A stretch of DNA of 64,000 nucleotides from Lustribacter sp965277075 (GCA_965277075.1 OZ255707.1:744001-808000); one strand, 5' to 3'; counted from the stretch's first letter, positions 9,099-18,065 are shown. The notes: generated by a model not told the origin, from the sequence alone. Numbers and translations are program-made.

Positions 9099-9898
9099 GC
9101 CGGCACTCCGCCGGGATGCCCGCGCAGTGCACGAACGAGCTCCGCTTTGTTCGACGCGCGCATCAACGACTCGCCGACGAGAAAACCGCGCGCGCCGGCG
9201 GCATACAGCGGCTGTACATCGTCGCGCGAGCGTACTCCGCTCTCGGAAATCACGACGATCGACGACGGTACCAGCGGAAGCAACTCCGCCGTCACGGCGA
9301 GATCGGTTTCGAACGTGCGCAAGTCGCGATTGTTGATCCCGAGGAGCTGCGCGCCGGCGGCAACCGCGCGCATCAGCTCCGCTTCATCGTGCACTTCGAC
9401 GAGAACGTCCAGATCGTAGCGCGCCGCTTCGTCGAACATTGCCGCCAACTCGTCATCGTCCAGGCCCGCGACGATCGCGAGCAACGCGTCGGCGCCGTAC
9501 GCGGCCGACTGCGCAACGTCGTAGCGTGTGCGCAAGAAATCTTTCCGTAAGACCGGCAAGCGCACCGCACTGCGGGCGCGGTCGAGATACGCGAGCTCAC
9601 CCAAGAAGTAGTCGCCTTCGGTCAAGACACTGATCGCATCGGCACCGGCGGCTTCGTACGCGCGGGCGATCGCGGCGGGATCGAGCTCGCGGACGATGAG
9701 ACCGACCGAGGGCGACGCGCGTTTGATCTCCGCGACGATCGCGGGACCGTCGGCCGACAACAGCGAGCGGCGCAAACTGCGGCGCTCGCTGCGTCGCTCA
9801 TCGCCGCGCGCGCGGACGACGTCGAGAGATTCGTTTGCTTCGTCGCGGGCGCGGGCAACCGCTTTCGCCGCGTAGAGTTTGTCCAGCATATCGGTCAT
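9095..9898 (-). CDS. trpC: Indole-3-glycerol phosphate synthase
   Basis: 267-residue barrel. Key motifs are AEIKRASPSVG with the catalytic Lys, LTEGDYFLGELAYLD, PVLRKDFL with the second Lys, the Glu of VEVHDEAEL, GINNRDLRTF and VISESGVRS. The final phosphate motif GFLVGESLMRA is intact. ATG 9898 is chosen because it overlaps the trpD stop as TGATG; a TTG one codon earlier is possible. Confidence 0.96.
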   Translation of the reverse strand: MTDMLDKLYAAKAVARARDEANESLDVVRARGDERRSERRSLRRSLLSADGPAIVAEIKRASPSVGLIVRELDPAAIARAYEAAGADAISVLTEGDYFLGELAYLDRARSAVRLPVLRKDFLRTRYDVAQSAAYGADALLAIVAGLDDDELAAMFDEAARYDLDVLVEVHDEAELMRAVAAGAQLLGINNRDLRTFETDLAVTAELLPLVPSSIVVISESGVRSRDDVQPLYAAGARGFLVGESLMRASNKAELVRALRGHPGGVPA

Positions 9899-10920
9899 CA
9901 AGCATACTCCCGTGGGCGTTCGACGCGCAGGGCGTCGAGCGCGCCGCGTGCGGCGCCGCTGCTGATCGCAGCGCGCGCCCGTTCCATCCCCTCGGCGATA
10001 TCGGCCACGATATCCGCGACGACGAGCGCGAGCGCGGCATTGAGAACGACGAGGTCGGCGCGCGGCGACACCTCGCCTTCGACGATCGCAAGCAGCGCGG
10101 CTGCGTTGAAAGCCGCCTCGCCGCCGCGCAGAGATTCCAGCGATGCATGCACGCCGTAGTCGTCCGGGTGAAGCGTCCAGTGCCGCATACCGCCGCGATC
10201 GAATTGCACAACGTACGTCGGTCCCTCGCCGGCGATCTCATCGAGCCCGCTGGCGCTGTGCACGATGGCCGCGGCTTCGCCGCCGAGTTCCTGTAACGCC
10301 TCGGCCAGGAGCACCAGATGCCGTTCGTCCGCAACGCCGACGACCTGACGGTTCGCCGCTGCCGGATTGGTCAGGGGTCCAAGCACGTTGAAGATCGTGC
10401 GCACGCCGAGTTCGCGACGAATGGGACCGACGGCGCGCATCGCGGGGTGGTGGTGCTGCGCGAACAAAAAGGCGATCGAGAAATCGCGCAACATCCGCGC
10501 CGCCGTTACGGGATCGCGTTCGAGTTCGACGCCGAGCGCTTCGAGCACGTCGGCACTTCCGCACATACTCGACGCCGAGCGGTTCCCGTGCTTGCCCACG
10601 GGGACCCCGCAACCCGCGACGACGAGCGCCGCCGCAGTCGAGATGTTGATCGTGTGCGCGCCGTCGCCGCCGGTGCCGACGATGTCGAGCACGAGCGGCA
10701 ATCCGTGTTCGACGCGCACGCTGCGCTGCCGCATCGCGCGTGCTGCGCCGACCACCTCGGAAGCGGTTTCACCCTTTGCCGCAAGCGCCGCGAACAGTGC
10801 TGCGGTGCGCACGGGCGAGATCGTCTCGTCCATGATCGCACCGATCGCGCGCGCCGCATCGTCGGCCGAGAGACTCTCACCCGCCAGCACCGCGCGCAGC
10901 AGTTGTGGAAAGTCGTTCAC
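9898..10920 (-). CDS. trpD: Anthranilate phosphoribosyltransferase
   Basis: 340-residue enzyme that transfers phosphoribose to anthranilate. It shows DIVGTGGDGAHTINIST, KHGNRSASSMCGSADVLEALG, the HHPAMRAVGPIRRELGVRT segment and NVLGPLTNPA, all of the PRPP and anthranilate sites. The start is GTG 10920, overlapping the trpG stop as GTGA. It is separate from trpG, not fused as in enterics. Confidence 0.97.
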   Translation of the reverse strand: MNDFPQLLRAVLAGESLSADDAARAIGAIMDETISPVRTAALFAALAAKGETASEVVGAARAMRQRSVRVEHGLPLVLDIVGTGGDGAHTINISTAAALVVAGCGVPVGKHGNRSASSMCGSADVLEALGVELERDPVTAARMLRDFSIAFLFAQHHHPAMRAVGPIRRELGVRTIFNVLGPLTNPAAANRQVVGVADERHLVLLAEALQELGGEAAAIVHSASGLDEIAGEGPTYVVQFDRGGMRHWTLHPDDYGVHASLESLRGGEAAFNAAALLAIVEGEVSPRADLVVLNAALALVVADIVADIAEGMERARAAISSGAARGALDALRVERPREYA

Positions 10921-11495
10921 CGATGCGCGCCCGCGAGAAAGTTCGTCGCGAGTTGGGCGCCGGCCGTTGTGAGGATCGATTCGGGGTGAAACTGTACGCC
11001 CCAGATCGGCAACGTACGATGCGCGACGCCCTGAATGACGCCGTCGTCGCTGGCCGCAATCGCGCGCAGTTCAGGCGGAAAGCCGTCGTGAGCAATGCAG
11101 AGCGAGTGATAACGCGTCGCGCTGAACGGCGAGGGCAATCCGGTAAAGACGCCGGACGCATCGTGCGTGATCTCCGACGTTTTCCCGTGCATCAGTCGCG
11201 GCGCGTGCACGACCCGGCCGCCGAACGCTGCGCCGATCCCCTGTGCTCCGAGACACACGCCGAGCAGCGGATGGCCCGTTGCAGCCGCCTCGCGGACGAT
11301 TACGGCGAGCCGGCCGGCATCTTCGGGACGCCCCGGACCCGGACCGACGACGGTTGCGTCGTACGACGCGAGCACGCCGTCGTGCAAACGTTCGTCATCA
11401 TTACGCACGACGTCGACGTCCGCGCCCGCACGGCCGAACAGATGCGCGAGGTTGAACGTGAACGAGTCGTAATTATCGACGAGGAGTACGCGCAT
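10917..11495 (-). CDS. trpG: Anthranilate synthase glutamine amidotransferase subunit
   Basis: Class I glutamine amidotransferase of 192 residues: LLVDNYDSFTFNLAH at the start, PGPGRPEDAG, the nucleophile Cys in LLGVCLGAQGIG, and the His-Glu pair in WGVQFHPESI. It passes ammonia to TrpE. The same type of subunit can also serve aminodeoxychorismate synthase; the trpE-trpD setting fixes it mainly to tryptophan. ATG 11495 overlaps the trpE stop (TGATG). Confidence 0.95.
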   Translation of the reverse strand: MRVLLVDNYDSFTFNLAHLFGRAGADVDVVRNDDERLHDGVLASYDATVVGPGPGRPEDAGRLAVIVREAAATGHPLLGVCLGAQGIGAAFGGRVVHAPRLMHGKTSEITHDASGVFTGLPSPFSATRYHSLCIAHDGFPPELRAIAASDDGVIQGVAHRTLPIWGVQFHPESILTTAGAQLATNFLAGAHR

Positions 11496-12871
11496 CACTC
11501 GATGCCAAGCACGGCGCGAACGATCCGCGTTTTTTGGAACACTTCGGCGTACTCCGCTTCGGGATCGCTGTCGGCGACGATGCCCGCTGAGGCTTGCCAA
11601 TACGCCTGGCCGTTCGCCGTGGCGACGCAGCGCAGCGTGATACACGAATCCATGTCGCCGTCGAAGTGGAAATGCGCGATGCTGCCGGCATAGAACCCGC
11701 GCGCCGTCGGCTCGAGTTCGTCGATGATCTGCATCGCGCGGATCTTCGGTGCGCCCGTAACGGTGCCGGCCGGAAACGCCGCGGCGAAGAGATCGAGCGC
11801 GTCGCGGTCCGCTCGCAGCTCTGCGACGACGTTCGAGACGATGTGCATGACATGTGAGAAGCGTTCGATCACCATCAACTCGTCGACGTGCACGCTGCCG
11901 ATCGTGGCGACGGCGCCCAGATCGTTGCGCCCGAGATCGACGAGCATCACGTGCTCGGCACGTTCTTTTTCGTTCGCGAGCAATTCGCGCTCGGTGGCGG
12001 CATCATCGGCCGCGTCCACGCCGCGCGCGCGCGTCCCCGCCAACGGACGCAAGCGCGCCGTGCGGCCCTCGAGACGGACGAGAAACTCGGGCGAGGCCCC
12101 GAACAGCGCCTCGCCGCCGTGCTCGATATAGAACATGTAGGGCGAGGGATTGCGCGTGCGAATCTGCCGGTAGAAATCGAACGGCGAACCGCCCTCGATC
12201 GGTGCCGAAAACCGCACGCCGACTTGCAGTTGGTAGGCATCCCCTTCGAAGATGTGTCGCTTCGCTTGGGCGACGCGATCGAGAAACGTCGCGCGGTCCA
12301 TCGACTGCACGACCGGGCCGCTTGGACGCACGTCGCGCGGGAGGCTAACCGGCGCCGAGAGCAGGCGCAGCTGATAGTCCGCGAGTCGCGCGGTGACGGC
12401 CGCGATATCGTTTGCGCCGCGTGCAAATCCGATCAACGTAAGGCGATGCGTGAAGTGATCGAAGACGACCCACGTGCCGGGCACGACGACGAGCGCATCG
12501 GAAAACACAACGTCCGAGGGGGGCTTCGGGCCGATTCGTTCCAGCACGCGCGCCGCATCGTACGTGAAGACGCACACCGCACCGCCGGGAAACGGCAAGC
12601 CGCTCGCATCGAGCCGGTATTTCCCGATCAGGTCGCGGATGCGCGCGATCATCTCGGGATCGTCGTCGAATACGGTCGCTTCGAGGTAATCGAGACCGAT
12701 GAATGAGTAGCGCGAGATGCGGTCGGTCCCTTCGACCGATTCCAACAAACACGAACGCCCCGGCTGAGCCAGGGCGAGGAAGGCGCTGATCGGCGTGATC
12801 GCGTCCGCGACGAACGAGCGCGTCACGGACTGCAAAGTCAGGGGTTCATCGGAAACGGCGATCGTGCTCAT
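11495..12871 (-). CDS. trpE: Anthranilate synthase component I
   Basis: 458-residue chorismate-using enzyme. The N-terminal region has the LLES motif (SCLLESVEG) that binds feedback tryptophan in this family. The catalytic half shows GDAYQLQVG, PSPYMFYIEHGG, LAGTRARGVD, ELLANEKERAEHVMLVDLGR, VNDLG-like residues and PAGTVTGAPKIRAMQIID. It starts 41 bases after the rplQ stop, with no leader peptide or attenuator in that gap, so it is probably read from the ribosomal alpha-operon promoter. Confidence 0.96.
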   Translation of the reverse strand: MSTIAVSDEPLTLQSVTRSFVADAITPISAFLALAQPGRSCLLESVEGTDRISRYSFIGLDYLEATVFDDDPEMIARIRDLIGKYRLDASGLPFPGGAVCVFTYDAARVLERIGPKPPSDVVFSDALVVVPGTWVVFDHFTHRLTLIGFARGANDIAAVTARLADYQLRLLSAPVSLPRDVRPSGPVVQSMDRATFLDRVAQAKRHIFEGDAYQLQVGVRFSAPIEGGSPFDFYRQIRTRNPSPYMFYIEHGGEALFGASPEFLVRLEGRTARLRPLAGTRARGVDAADDAATERELLANEKERAEHVMLVDLGRNDLGAVATIGSVHVDELMVIERFSHVMHIVSNVVAELRADRDALDLFAAAFPAGTVTGAPKIRAMQIIDELEPTARGFYAGSIAHFHFDGDMDSCITLRCVATANGQAYWQASAGIVADSDPEAEYAEVFQKTRIVRAVLGIE

Positions 12872-12912
12872 AAGGCGTAACGGACGTCGGCTGGGTCAGC
12901 CCGCGACGGTCG

Positions 12913-13266
12913 TTACTTGACGAGCTCCAGAAACGAGAGTTCGGCGGCATCGCCTGGGCGGACGCGGGATTTCGTGATGCGCGTATAACCGCCGGTCCGG
13001 TCCTTGAGCGTCGGCGCAATTTGCTCGACGAGCTTTTTCGCGACGCGCTCGTCCAGCAGATACGCGGCAACCAGCCGGCGCGAATGGAGATCGCCACGGC
13101 GCGCCTGCGTGATCAACCGCTCCGCGACCTTGGAGATTTCCTTCGCCTTGGTCGTGGTGGTTTCGATCTTCTCGTGCAAGAAAAACGACGTCGCGAGGTT
13201 GCGGAGCAACGCTTTGCGATGACCGTCGGTGCGCGAGAGGCGCTTGTTGGCAATCTGGTGCGGCAT
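12913..13266 (-). CDS. rplQ: 50S ribosomal protein L17
   Basis: 117-residue L17, with HQIANKRLSRTDGHRKALLR at the N terminus and the conserved ETTTTKAKEISKVAERLIT. It sits near the exit tunnel of the large subunit. It closes the alpha-operon block 13 bases after rpoA and is followed at once by trpE. Confidence 0.97.
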   Translation of the reverse strand: MPHQIANKRLSRTDGHRKALLRNLATSFFLHEKIETTTTKAKEISKVAERLITQARRGDLHSRRLVAAYLLDERVAKKLVEQIAPTLKDRTGGYTRITKSRVRPGDAAELSFLELVK

Positions 13267-13279
13267 CAGTTTTCGCTTG

Positions 13280-14206
13280 TCACACCTGGCGGAGCGACAA
13301 GCCCCTTTCTTCGAGAACTTGCTTGATTTCGTCGAGTGACTTCTTGCCGAAGTTCCGCATCTTGAAGATCTCGTCTTCGGTCATGTCGAGCAGTTCCGAG
13401 ACTTTCGAGATGCCCGCGCGCTTGAGGCAGTTGAACGAGCGGACCGAGAGATTCAACGTCTCGACCGGAACGTCCCATTCGCTGGCGGGCGCGGTCGGGA
13501 CGGGCTTCTCTTCGGTCGAAAAGTCGATGAAAAGCGCGAGCTGGTCCGTGATGATGTTCGCGGCTTCGGAGAGCGCGTCGTCGGGCGTGATCGACCCGTT
13601 GGTTTCAATTTCGAGCGTGAGGCGGTCGAAGTCGACCGACTGGCCGACGCGCGTGTCGTCGACCGCGAAGTTCACCTTGCGAATCGGCGAGAAGATCGAG
13701 TCCATCGGGATCAGCCCGATCATGTGCTCGATGTTCTTCTGCCGATCGGCGGTCACGTAGCCGCGCGACTTCTCGACGCCGATCTCCATCGAGAGCTTAG
13801 CGTCTTTTTTCGTCAGCGTCGCAATATGGTAATCGGGCTGCAAAATCTCGACGTCGGCATCCGGCGAGATGTCGCCGGCCGTCACGTCTTTGGCGCCGTT
13901 CACGTTGAGCGTGAGCACCTTCGGATCGTCGGTGTTCAGCTTGAGCGGCAGATTTTTAAGGTTGAGCAAGAGGTCGACGGTATCTTCGACGACGCCCGGA
14001 ATCGTCGAGAACTCGTGCAGCACGCTGTCGATTTTGACGTACGTGACGGCCGCGCCGGGGATCGACGAGAGGAGCACGCGGCGCAGCGCGTTCCCCATGG
14101 TGATGCCGAAACCGCGGTCGAGCGGCTCGATCACGAATTTCGCGAAGTTTTCACGGCGCTCGCGGACTTCGATGTTGGCGCCTTGCTGCTGGTCGAGAAC
14201 GGTCAT
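13280..14206 (-). CDS. rpoA: DNA-directed RNA polymerase subunit alpha
   Basis: 308 residues. The assembly domain carries FVIEPLDRGFGITMGNALRRVLLSSIPG and the C-terminal domain carries LKRAGISKVSELLDMTEDEIFKMRNFGKKSL, joined by an acidic linker around residues 225-245. The C-terminal part contacts UP elements and activators. It is separated from rpsD by 186 bases, unlike the tight spacing elsewhere in this block. Confidence 0.98.
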   Translation of the reverse strand: MTVLDQQQGANIEVRERRENFAKFVIEPLDRGFGITMGNALRRVLLSSIPGAAVTYVKIDSVLHEFSTIPGVVEDTVDLLLNLKNLPLKLNTDDPKVLTLNVNGAKDVTAGDISPDADVEILQPDYHIATLTKKDAKLSMEIGVEKSRGYVTADRQKNIEHMIGLIPMDSIFSPIRKVNFAVDDTRVGQSVDFDRLTLEIETNGSITPDDALSEAANIITDQLALFIDFSTEEKPVPTAPASEWDVPVETLNLSVRSFNCLKRAGISKVSELLDMTEDEIFKMRNFGKKSLDEIKQVLEERGLSLRQV

Positions 14207-14233
14207 GGTTGGTGCGGTGGTCCTTGTTGCTGC

Positions 14234-14359
14234 TTACGTTATCCGCCGGATCTCCGACCCGACGATCGTACGCCTAACAGCGATGTGAGGTAGATATTCA
14301 GGAGCGGTCAGCGATGAAGCAGTGCGAGGCGCCGAAGGGCGAAGCATACTTTGGTATGC
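14234..14359 (-). other. rpsD-rpoA gap: hairpin and possible 37-codon ORF
   Basis: The 186-base gap between rpsD and rpoA holds a hairpin (GCATAC / GTATGC, loop of four, 14344-14359). An open frame from ATG 14347 to TAA 14234 would give 37 residues, beginning MLRPSAPRTASSL, and ends 27 bases before rpoA. The APRTA stretch recalls the bridging micro-ORFs of the rplC block, but the match is short and could be chance. Confidence 0.3.
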
Positions 14360-14392
14360 GAGCTCTTCGGCAACGAAGCAATGCGTCGTCGA

Positions 14393-15052
14393 TTACCGCG
14401 AGTAATATTCGACGATGAGTTGTTCGTCTACGGGCGTATCAATCTGCTCGCGACCCGGGAGCCCCAGAACTTTCGAACTTGCGTCAGTTTCCGAGAACTC
14501 GAGCCATTCGGGATGACGGCGCGCTTTTGCGACTTCGATCTGCGCCTTGAACGCATCGGTCTCTTTCGAGCGGTCACCGATCGAGATGACGTCGCCCGGC
14601 TTGACCATGAACGACGGGATATTCACGATGCGGCCGTTCACACGGAAGTGCCGGTGCGAGACGAGTTGGCGCGCCTGCTTACGGCTCATCGCCAAGTTGA
14701 GGCGATAGACGACGTTGTCGAGCCGCCGTTCCAGCGTTTGCAAGAAAACCTTACCGGTCTGTCCCGGAACGCGCTGCGCTTCGCGGAAATAATTCTCGAA
14801 TTGCGTCTCGAGGACACCGTAATAACGGCGCATCTTCTGCTTCTCGCGCAGCTGGCGGCCGTATTCCGAAATCTTCGTGCGCGCTTTGGTATTCTGCGTC
14901 TTCTGACCGGGCGCGGTTCCGCGGCGTTCGACCGCGCACTTGCGCGAAAGGCAGCGGTCGCCTTTGAGGAAGAGCTTGATCTTTTCGCCGGTTTTCGAGG
15001 CGGCGGTTTCGCGGCGGCACAAACGGCACACCGGCGACGTATAACGAGCCAT
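14393..15052 (-). CDS. rpsD: 30S ribosomal protein S4
   Basis: 219 residues. The N terminus has the zinc-binding form (CRLCRRE ... DRCLSRKCAVERR). The S4 RNA-binding domain follows, with LDNVVYRLNLAMSRKQARQLVSHRHF. S4 is an assembly starter of the small subunit and in many bacteria represses its own operon; the long leader ahead of rpsK would be the place to look. Confidence 0.97.
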   Translation of the reverse strand: MARYTSPVCRLCRRETAASKTGEKIKLFLKGDRCLSRKCAVERRGTAPGQKTQNTKARTKISEYGRQLREKQKMRRYYGVLETQFENYFREAQRVPGQTGKVFLQTLERRLDNVVYRLNLAMSRKQARQLVSHRHFRVNGRIVNIPSFMVKPGDVISIGDRSKETDAFKAQIEVAKARRHPEWLEFSETDASSKVLGLPGREQIDTPVDEQLIVEYYSR

Positions 15053-15061
15053 GGTATCTCT

Positions 15062-15457
15062 CTAGACCCGGCGGCGCTTCGGCGGCCGGCAGCCGTTGTG
15101 CGGGATCGGCGTGACGTCTTTGATCAGCGTGATTTCCAGACCGGCGGCTTGAAGCGAACGGATCGCGGCTTCGCGTCCGGCGCCCGGACCCTTGACGTAC
15201 ACTTCCGCGGCCTTCATGCCGTGCTCCATCGATTTACGAGCGACGGCTTCGGCGGCCATCTGCGCCGCGAACGGTGTCGACTTTTTCGAGCCCTTGAAGC
15301 CAAGGTTGCCGGCCGAAGCCCACGCGATCGTCGAACCCTGATTGTCGGTCATCGTCACGATGGTGTTGTTGAACGATGAGTGGATGTGCGCGATGCCCGA
15401 TCCGACGTTCTTGAACTCGCGCTTCTTGCGCGTTTTGGTCTGTTTCTTAGCCGCCAA
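15062..15457 (-). CDS. rpsK: 30S ribosomal protein S11
   Basis: 131 residues with GIAHIHSSFNNTIVTMTD, SAGNLGFKGSKKSTPFAAQ and VKGPGAGREAAIRSLQ, ending in the basic NGCRPPKRRRV. The start is TTG at 15457 behind GGAG; no ATG fits. It opens the third ribosomal block, detached from rpsM, which lies 14 kb away. Confidence 0.97.
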   Translation of the reverse strand: MAAKKQTKTRKKREFKNVGSGIAHIHSSFNNTIVTMTDNQGSTIAWASAGNLGFKGSKKSTPFAAQMAAEAVARKSMEHGMKAAEVYVKGPGAGREAAIRSLQAAGLEITLIKDVTPIPHNGCRPPKRRRV

Positions 15458-15661
15458 AAGAAAAACGCTCCGAGTTTATCTGCCCCGCGCAACGAGGCGG
15501 GGTGTCGTCGCCTAGGCCGGCGCGCTCGCTCCCGCAAGTCACCCGAACTCATCCCAAGACCGCACGGCGAGAGCGGCGGACGCGTGCTTGAGGCACGGCA
15601 TGACTCCGGAGCGACCCGGAGACGACAACCTATAATATCGGGAAATGACCTTCGCGGTCAA
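15458..15661 (-). promoter_or_regulatory. Promoter and leader of rpsK-rpsD-rpoA-rplQ
   Basis: On the minus strand TTGACC (15656-15661) and TATTAT (15632-15637) are 18 bases apart, a good sigma-70 promoter. The transcript would carry about 165 bases of leader before rpsK, including a GC-rich stem (CCCCGC / GCGGGG, around 15484-15503). The promoter lies at the end of the unrelated secreted-protein gene, as expected if the block was cut off from its old promoter. Confidence 0.7.
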
Positions 15662-16125
15662 GGCCCGGGCGGCGGAGCCAGCTCCCCTTCAGCCGCGGTG
15701 CGGGTGTAGGTCCCGTCGGCCAACACCCCATAGCCGAAACCGCAGTCACCGAACTTGTAATCCTGCACGACCCTCAGACCCGTTCCGGCCGCCATGAACG
15801 TCAGCTTACAGTCGATGCCGTCTTCCTTTTGCGTCCACGTGACGATCGGGCCGTTCGAGGGAAGTGTACCGGCGACGTACCCTTGGTTGAGATCGAGCGC
15901 CCGGATCGCGTTGACAGAAAACGAGAGGCGCCCATTTTTGCCACGGACGAACACGATCTGATTGCCCGGATTCATCACGCGCTTCGTCCCGGGGTTGACT
16001 TGTCCGTAGGTTCCCGGTTGCAGCGTCGACCCGGCCGCGAGCGTCGACTCGGCGGCGACCGCCGACGTTACGGCGGCGAACTCGCCGAGTACGACGAGGC
16101 ATGGGATGAGGCGGTGGCGCTGCAT
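15658..16125 (-). CDS. Putative secreted protein, unknown function
   Basis: 155 residues. A signal peptide is visible (MQRHRLIPCLVVLGEFAAVT, cleavage likely after SAVAA). The mature part is small and beta-rich in appearance, with two cysteines (GIDCKLTF and FGDCGFGYG) that could form a disulfide. No family is recognised. ATG 16125 is chosen for the signal peptide. It is divergent from the DUF2079 protein starting at 16196. Confidence 0.65.
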   Translation of the reverse strand: MQRHRLIPCLVVLGEFAAVTSAVAAESTLAAGSTLQPGTYGQVNPGTKRVMNPGNQIVFVRGKNGRLSFSVNAIRALDLNQGYVAGTLPSNGPIVTWTQKEDGIDCKLTFMAAGTGLRVVQDYKFGDCGFGYGVLADGTYTRTAAEGELAPPPGP

Positions 16126-16195
16126 GCGACCGTTCTTCGGCGGCAAGAGGTTCGCTTCATCGGCGCGCACATGGAGCGACGTGCGACGCATCGGG

Positions 16196-17590
16196 ATGGC
16201 GGAGCGGCCGCTTGCCGTGCTCATTGGGGCGCTGTTCCTTGTCCTCGCCGTTTGCGCGGTCGTGCGCGCGCACGGCTGGACATACGGTGCCGACACCGGC
16301 ACGTTCGTGCAACTCATTCTCGACGTGCCGCACGGTATGCACGACGCGCTCGAAGCCGGCTCCCACTTCCGCTATCACGATTCACCGACGCTCACGCTGC
16401 TATGGCCGCTTCTCGCGCTGGCACCGTTTCCGTTGACGTTGCAACTCGTGCAGGTCGTCGCGACGCTCGCGAGCGTGCCGCTCCTCGTCATGTTGATACG
16501 TCCGTACGTCGCCGCGTCGCTCGCATCGCGCATCGGAATCGTCGCGCTGCTCTATCCGCCGCTGATCGCGCTCGGGTTTAACGAATTTCATGAACTCGGA
16601 CTGCTCTCGCCCCTCGTCGTCGCGATGGTGCTCGCCGCCGACCGGCGCGCTTGGGTCGCCTTCGCCGTGCTCGTCGCATTGCTCGCCGGCATTCGCGAGG
16701 ACGTCTGCCTCGAGGTTGCCGTCGCCGGCATGACGTTCGCGGTCGCCGGAACACCGGCTGGACGGGCGCGCCCGCTCGCCGTCGCGGGCATTGCGGCGGC
16801 CGTCTTCGCGCTGGCCGTCGATGTCGTGTACTACGCCGCGATCGTTCCTCGACTGGGTGGCTGGGTGCCGGCGCACTTCTATACGTATCCGTTTGCGAGC
16901 GGCCCGGGCGCTTTGATCGCAGCACCGTTGATGCATCCGGTTGCATTCGTCGTCGCGATCGCCACACTCGGGCGTCTGACGTATCTGCTCGAAGCGTTCG
17001 TTCCGCTCGCCTTTCTGCCGCTGCGTTCGCGCTGGTCGTGGCTCTCGCTACCCGGCTTTGCGATCGTCATCCTTGCGAACACGGGGCTCGTCTGGCGAAT
17101 GGGCATGCACTACTCAGCGCTTTGGATTCCGTGGCTGCTGATCGGCACGGCTTTCGGCGTTCGCACCGTCGCGCAGCGCGAGAGCGAACGCGTCGCGTCG
17201 CGCTGGCTCAACGTCGCGATCGGGCTGTGCGCGATCGTCTTGATCGGGTTCAACCCCGCGCATCCTGCGCACTATCTGAAGCCGAACTACCACGATCTCA
17301 ACGCGGCTCGCGCTGCGATCGCGTGCGTTCCGGCCGACGCGCCGTTCGCCACGCACGATGAGTGGTATTCCGCGGTTTCAGCGCAACGGCCGCTCGCAAC
17401 CGTCGCGAAAACCCGTGATATCGCGTATCTCGTCTATGCGGACGATTTCGATAACGCCGGTTTCCGTGCGAACGTCGTGCCGGTACTCCGCGCCGCTGTT
17501 GCCGCCGGAACGTACCGTATCGCATGCACGAAGGGAGCCGTGCACACATACGAGCGCGCCGCCCTTCGCCCTTCGACAGGCTCAGGGTGA
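16196..17590 (+). CDS. DUF2079-family polytopic membrane protein
   Basis: About 464 residues with ten or more membrane segments. The pattern FRYHDSPTLTLLWPLLAL, LLYPPLIALGFNEFHELGLLSPL and GIREDVCLEVA is that of DUF2079 proteins (related to membrane glycosyltransferases; an acidic H/D-rich loop after the first helix). Function is not established. Start set at ATG 16196 (MAERPLAVLIGALF), which begins the first helix. The last codons (RPSTGSG) are made of a copy of a dispersed palindromic repeat, so the original C terminus may have been altered. Confidence 0.75.
   Translation: MAERPLAVLIGALFLVLAVCAVVRAHGWTYGADTGTFVQLILDVPHGMHDALEAGSHFRYHDSPTLTLLWPLLALAPFPLTLQLVQVVATLASVPLLVMLIRPYVAASLASRIGIVALLYPPLIALGFNEFHELGLLSPLVVAMVLAADRRAWVAFAVLVALLAGIREDVCLEVAVAGMTFAVAGTPAGRARPLAVAGIAAAVFALAVDVVYYAAIVPRLGGWVPAHFYTYPFASGPGALIAAPLMHPVAFVVAIATLGRLTYLLEAFVPLAFLPLRSRWSWLSLPGFAIVILANTGLVWRMGMHYSALWIPWLLIGTAFGVRTVAQRESERVASRWLNVAIGLCAIVLIGFNPAHPAHYLKPNYHDLNAARAAIACVPADAPFATHDEWYSAVSAQRPLATVAKTRDIAYLVYADDFDNAGFRANVVPVLRAAVAAGTYRIACTKGAVHTYERAALRPSTGSG
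17569..17587. repeat. REP-like palindromic repeat
   Basis: CCCTTCGACAGGCTCAGGG is a partly palindromic sequence of a kind dispersed in many GC-rich genomes. It supplies the last codons of the DUF2079 gene and lies on the stop region of the convergent cytochrome gene, so the two coding ends overlap on it. Two related copies lie inside rpmC at 38105-38151. Confidence 0.75.
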
Positions 17591-17980
17591 CAGGGTTAAG
17601 GAGCGTAAGTAGGCGACGATGGCCGACGCGTCGGCGGCATTGAACTCGAAGCGCGGCATCGGCCGCAGCGCCTGATTTCCGTCGGGCAGTTTCGTCGTCA
17701 TAAGAAACGTCACGGCATCCGCGTCTTTCGGGAACATTTTGAGTCCGACGAGCGACGGAGACGTTTTCGCCCACGGGACCCCCGGCGGTCCCGGCGGCGC
17801 CGGTCCGCCGGCCATGTCCTGCCCATGACAATCGATACACTGCCCTGCTCCGTGCGTGAGATATTTGCCACGATCGATGATGCTCGTCGCGTTCTCCGCG
17901 GCGGGAGCCCGATCGCGTTGCACGATCGCGAGCGCAGCAACAAGCGCGCATGTCGCTACGACAATCTTACCAGGAACCAT
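17582..17980 (-). CDS. Class I c-type cytochrome
   Basis: 132 residues with a signal peptide (VVATCALVAALAIV, then AAEN) and one haem site CIDCH near residue 52. A Met ligand is likely in LRPMPRFEF. The end AIVAYLRSL is the usual last helix. It would sit in the periplasm or be membrane-anchored and carry electrons. The last residues (LTLSP) come from the REP-like repeat. No partner dehydrogenase is adjacent. Confidence 0.85.
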   Translation of the reverse strand: MVPGKIVVATCALVAALAIVQRDRAPAAENATSIIDRGKYLTHGAGQCIDCHGQDMAGGPAPPGPPGVPWAKTSPSLVGLKMFPKDADAVTFLMTTKLPDGNQALRPMPRFEFNAADASAIVAYLRSLTLSP

Positions 17981-18065
17981 CGTTGCTGGTTGAATGCTCA
18001 GTAGTGCTTGCTCCTCCCGCCACGCGATGCAAACGCGTCACCATTGGCCGGTTCACATCGACCGT

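Noticed and set aside
15631..15640. Plus-strand TATAAT at 15631 as a promoter for the DUF2079 gene
   Set aside because: No -35 box at a fitting distance and the gene starts 560 bases away across an opposite-strand gene. The minus-strand reading with TTGACC is better.
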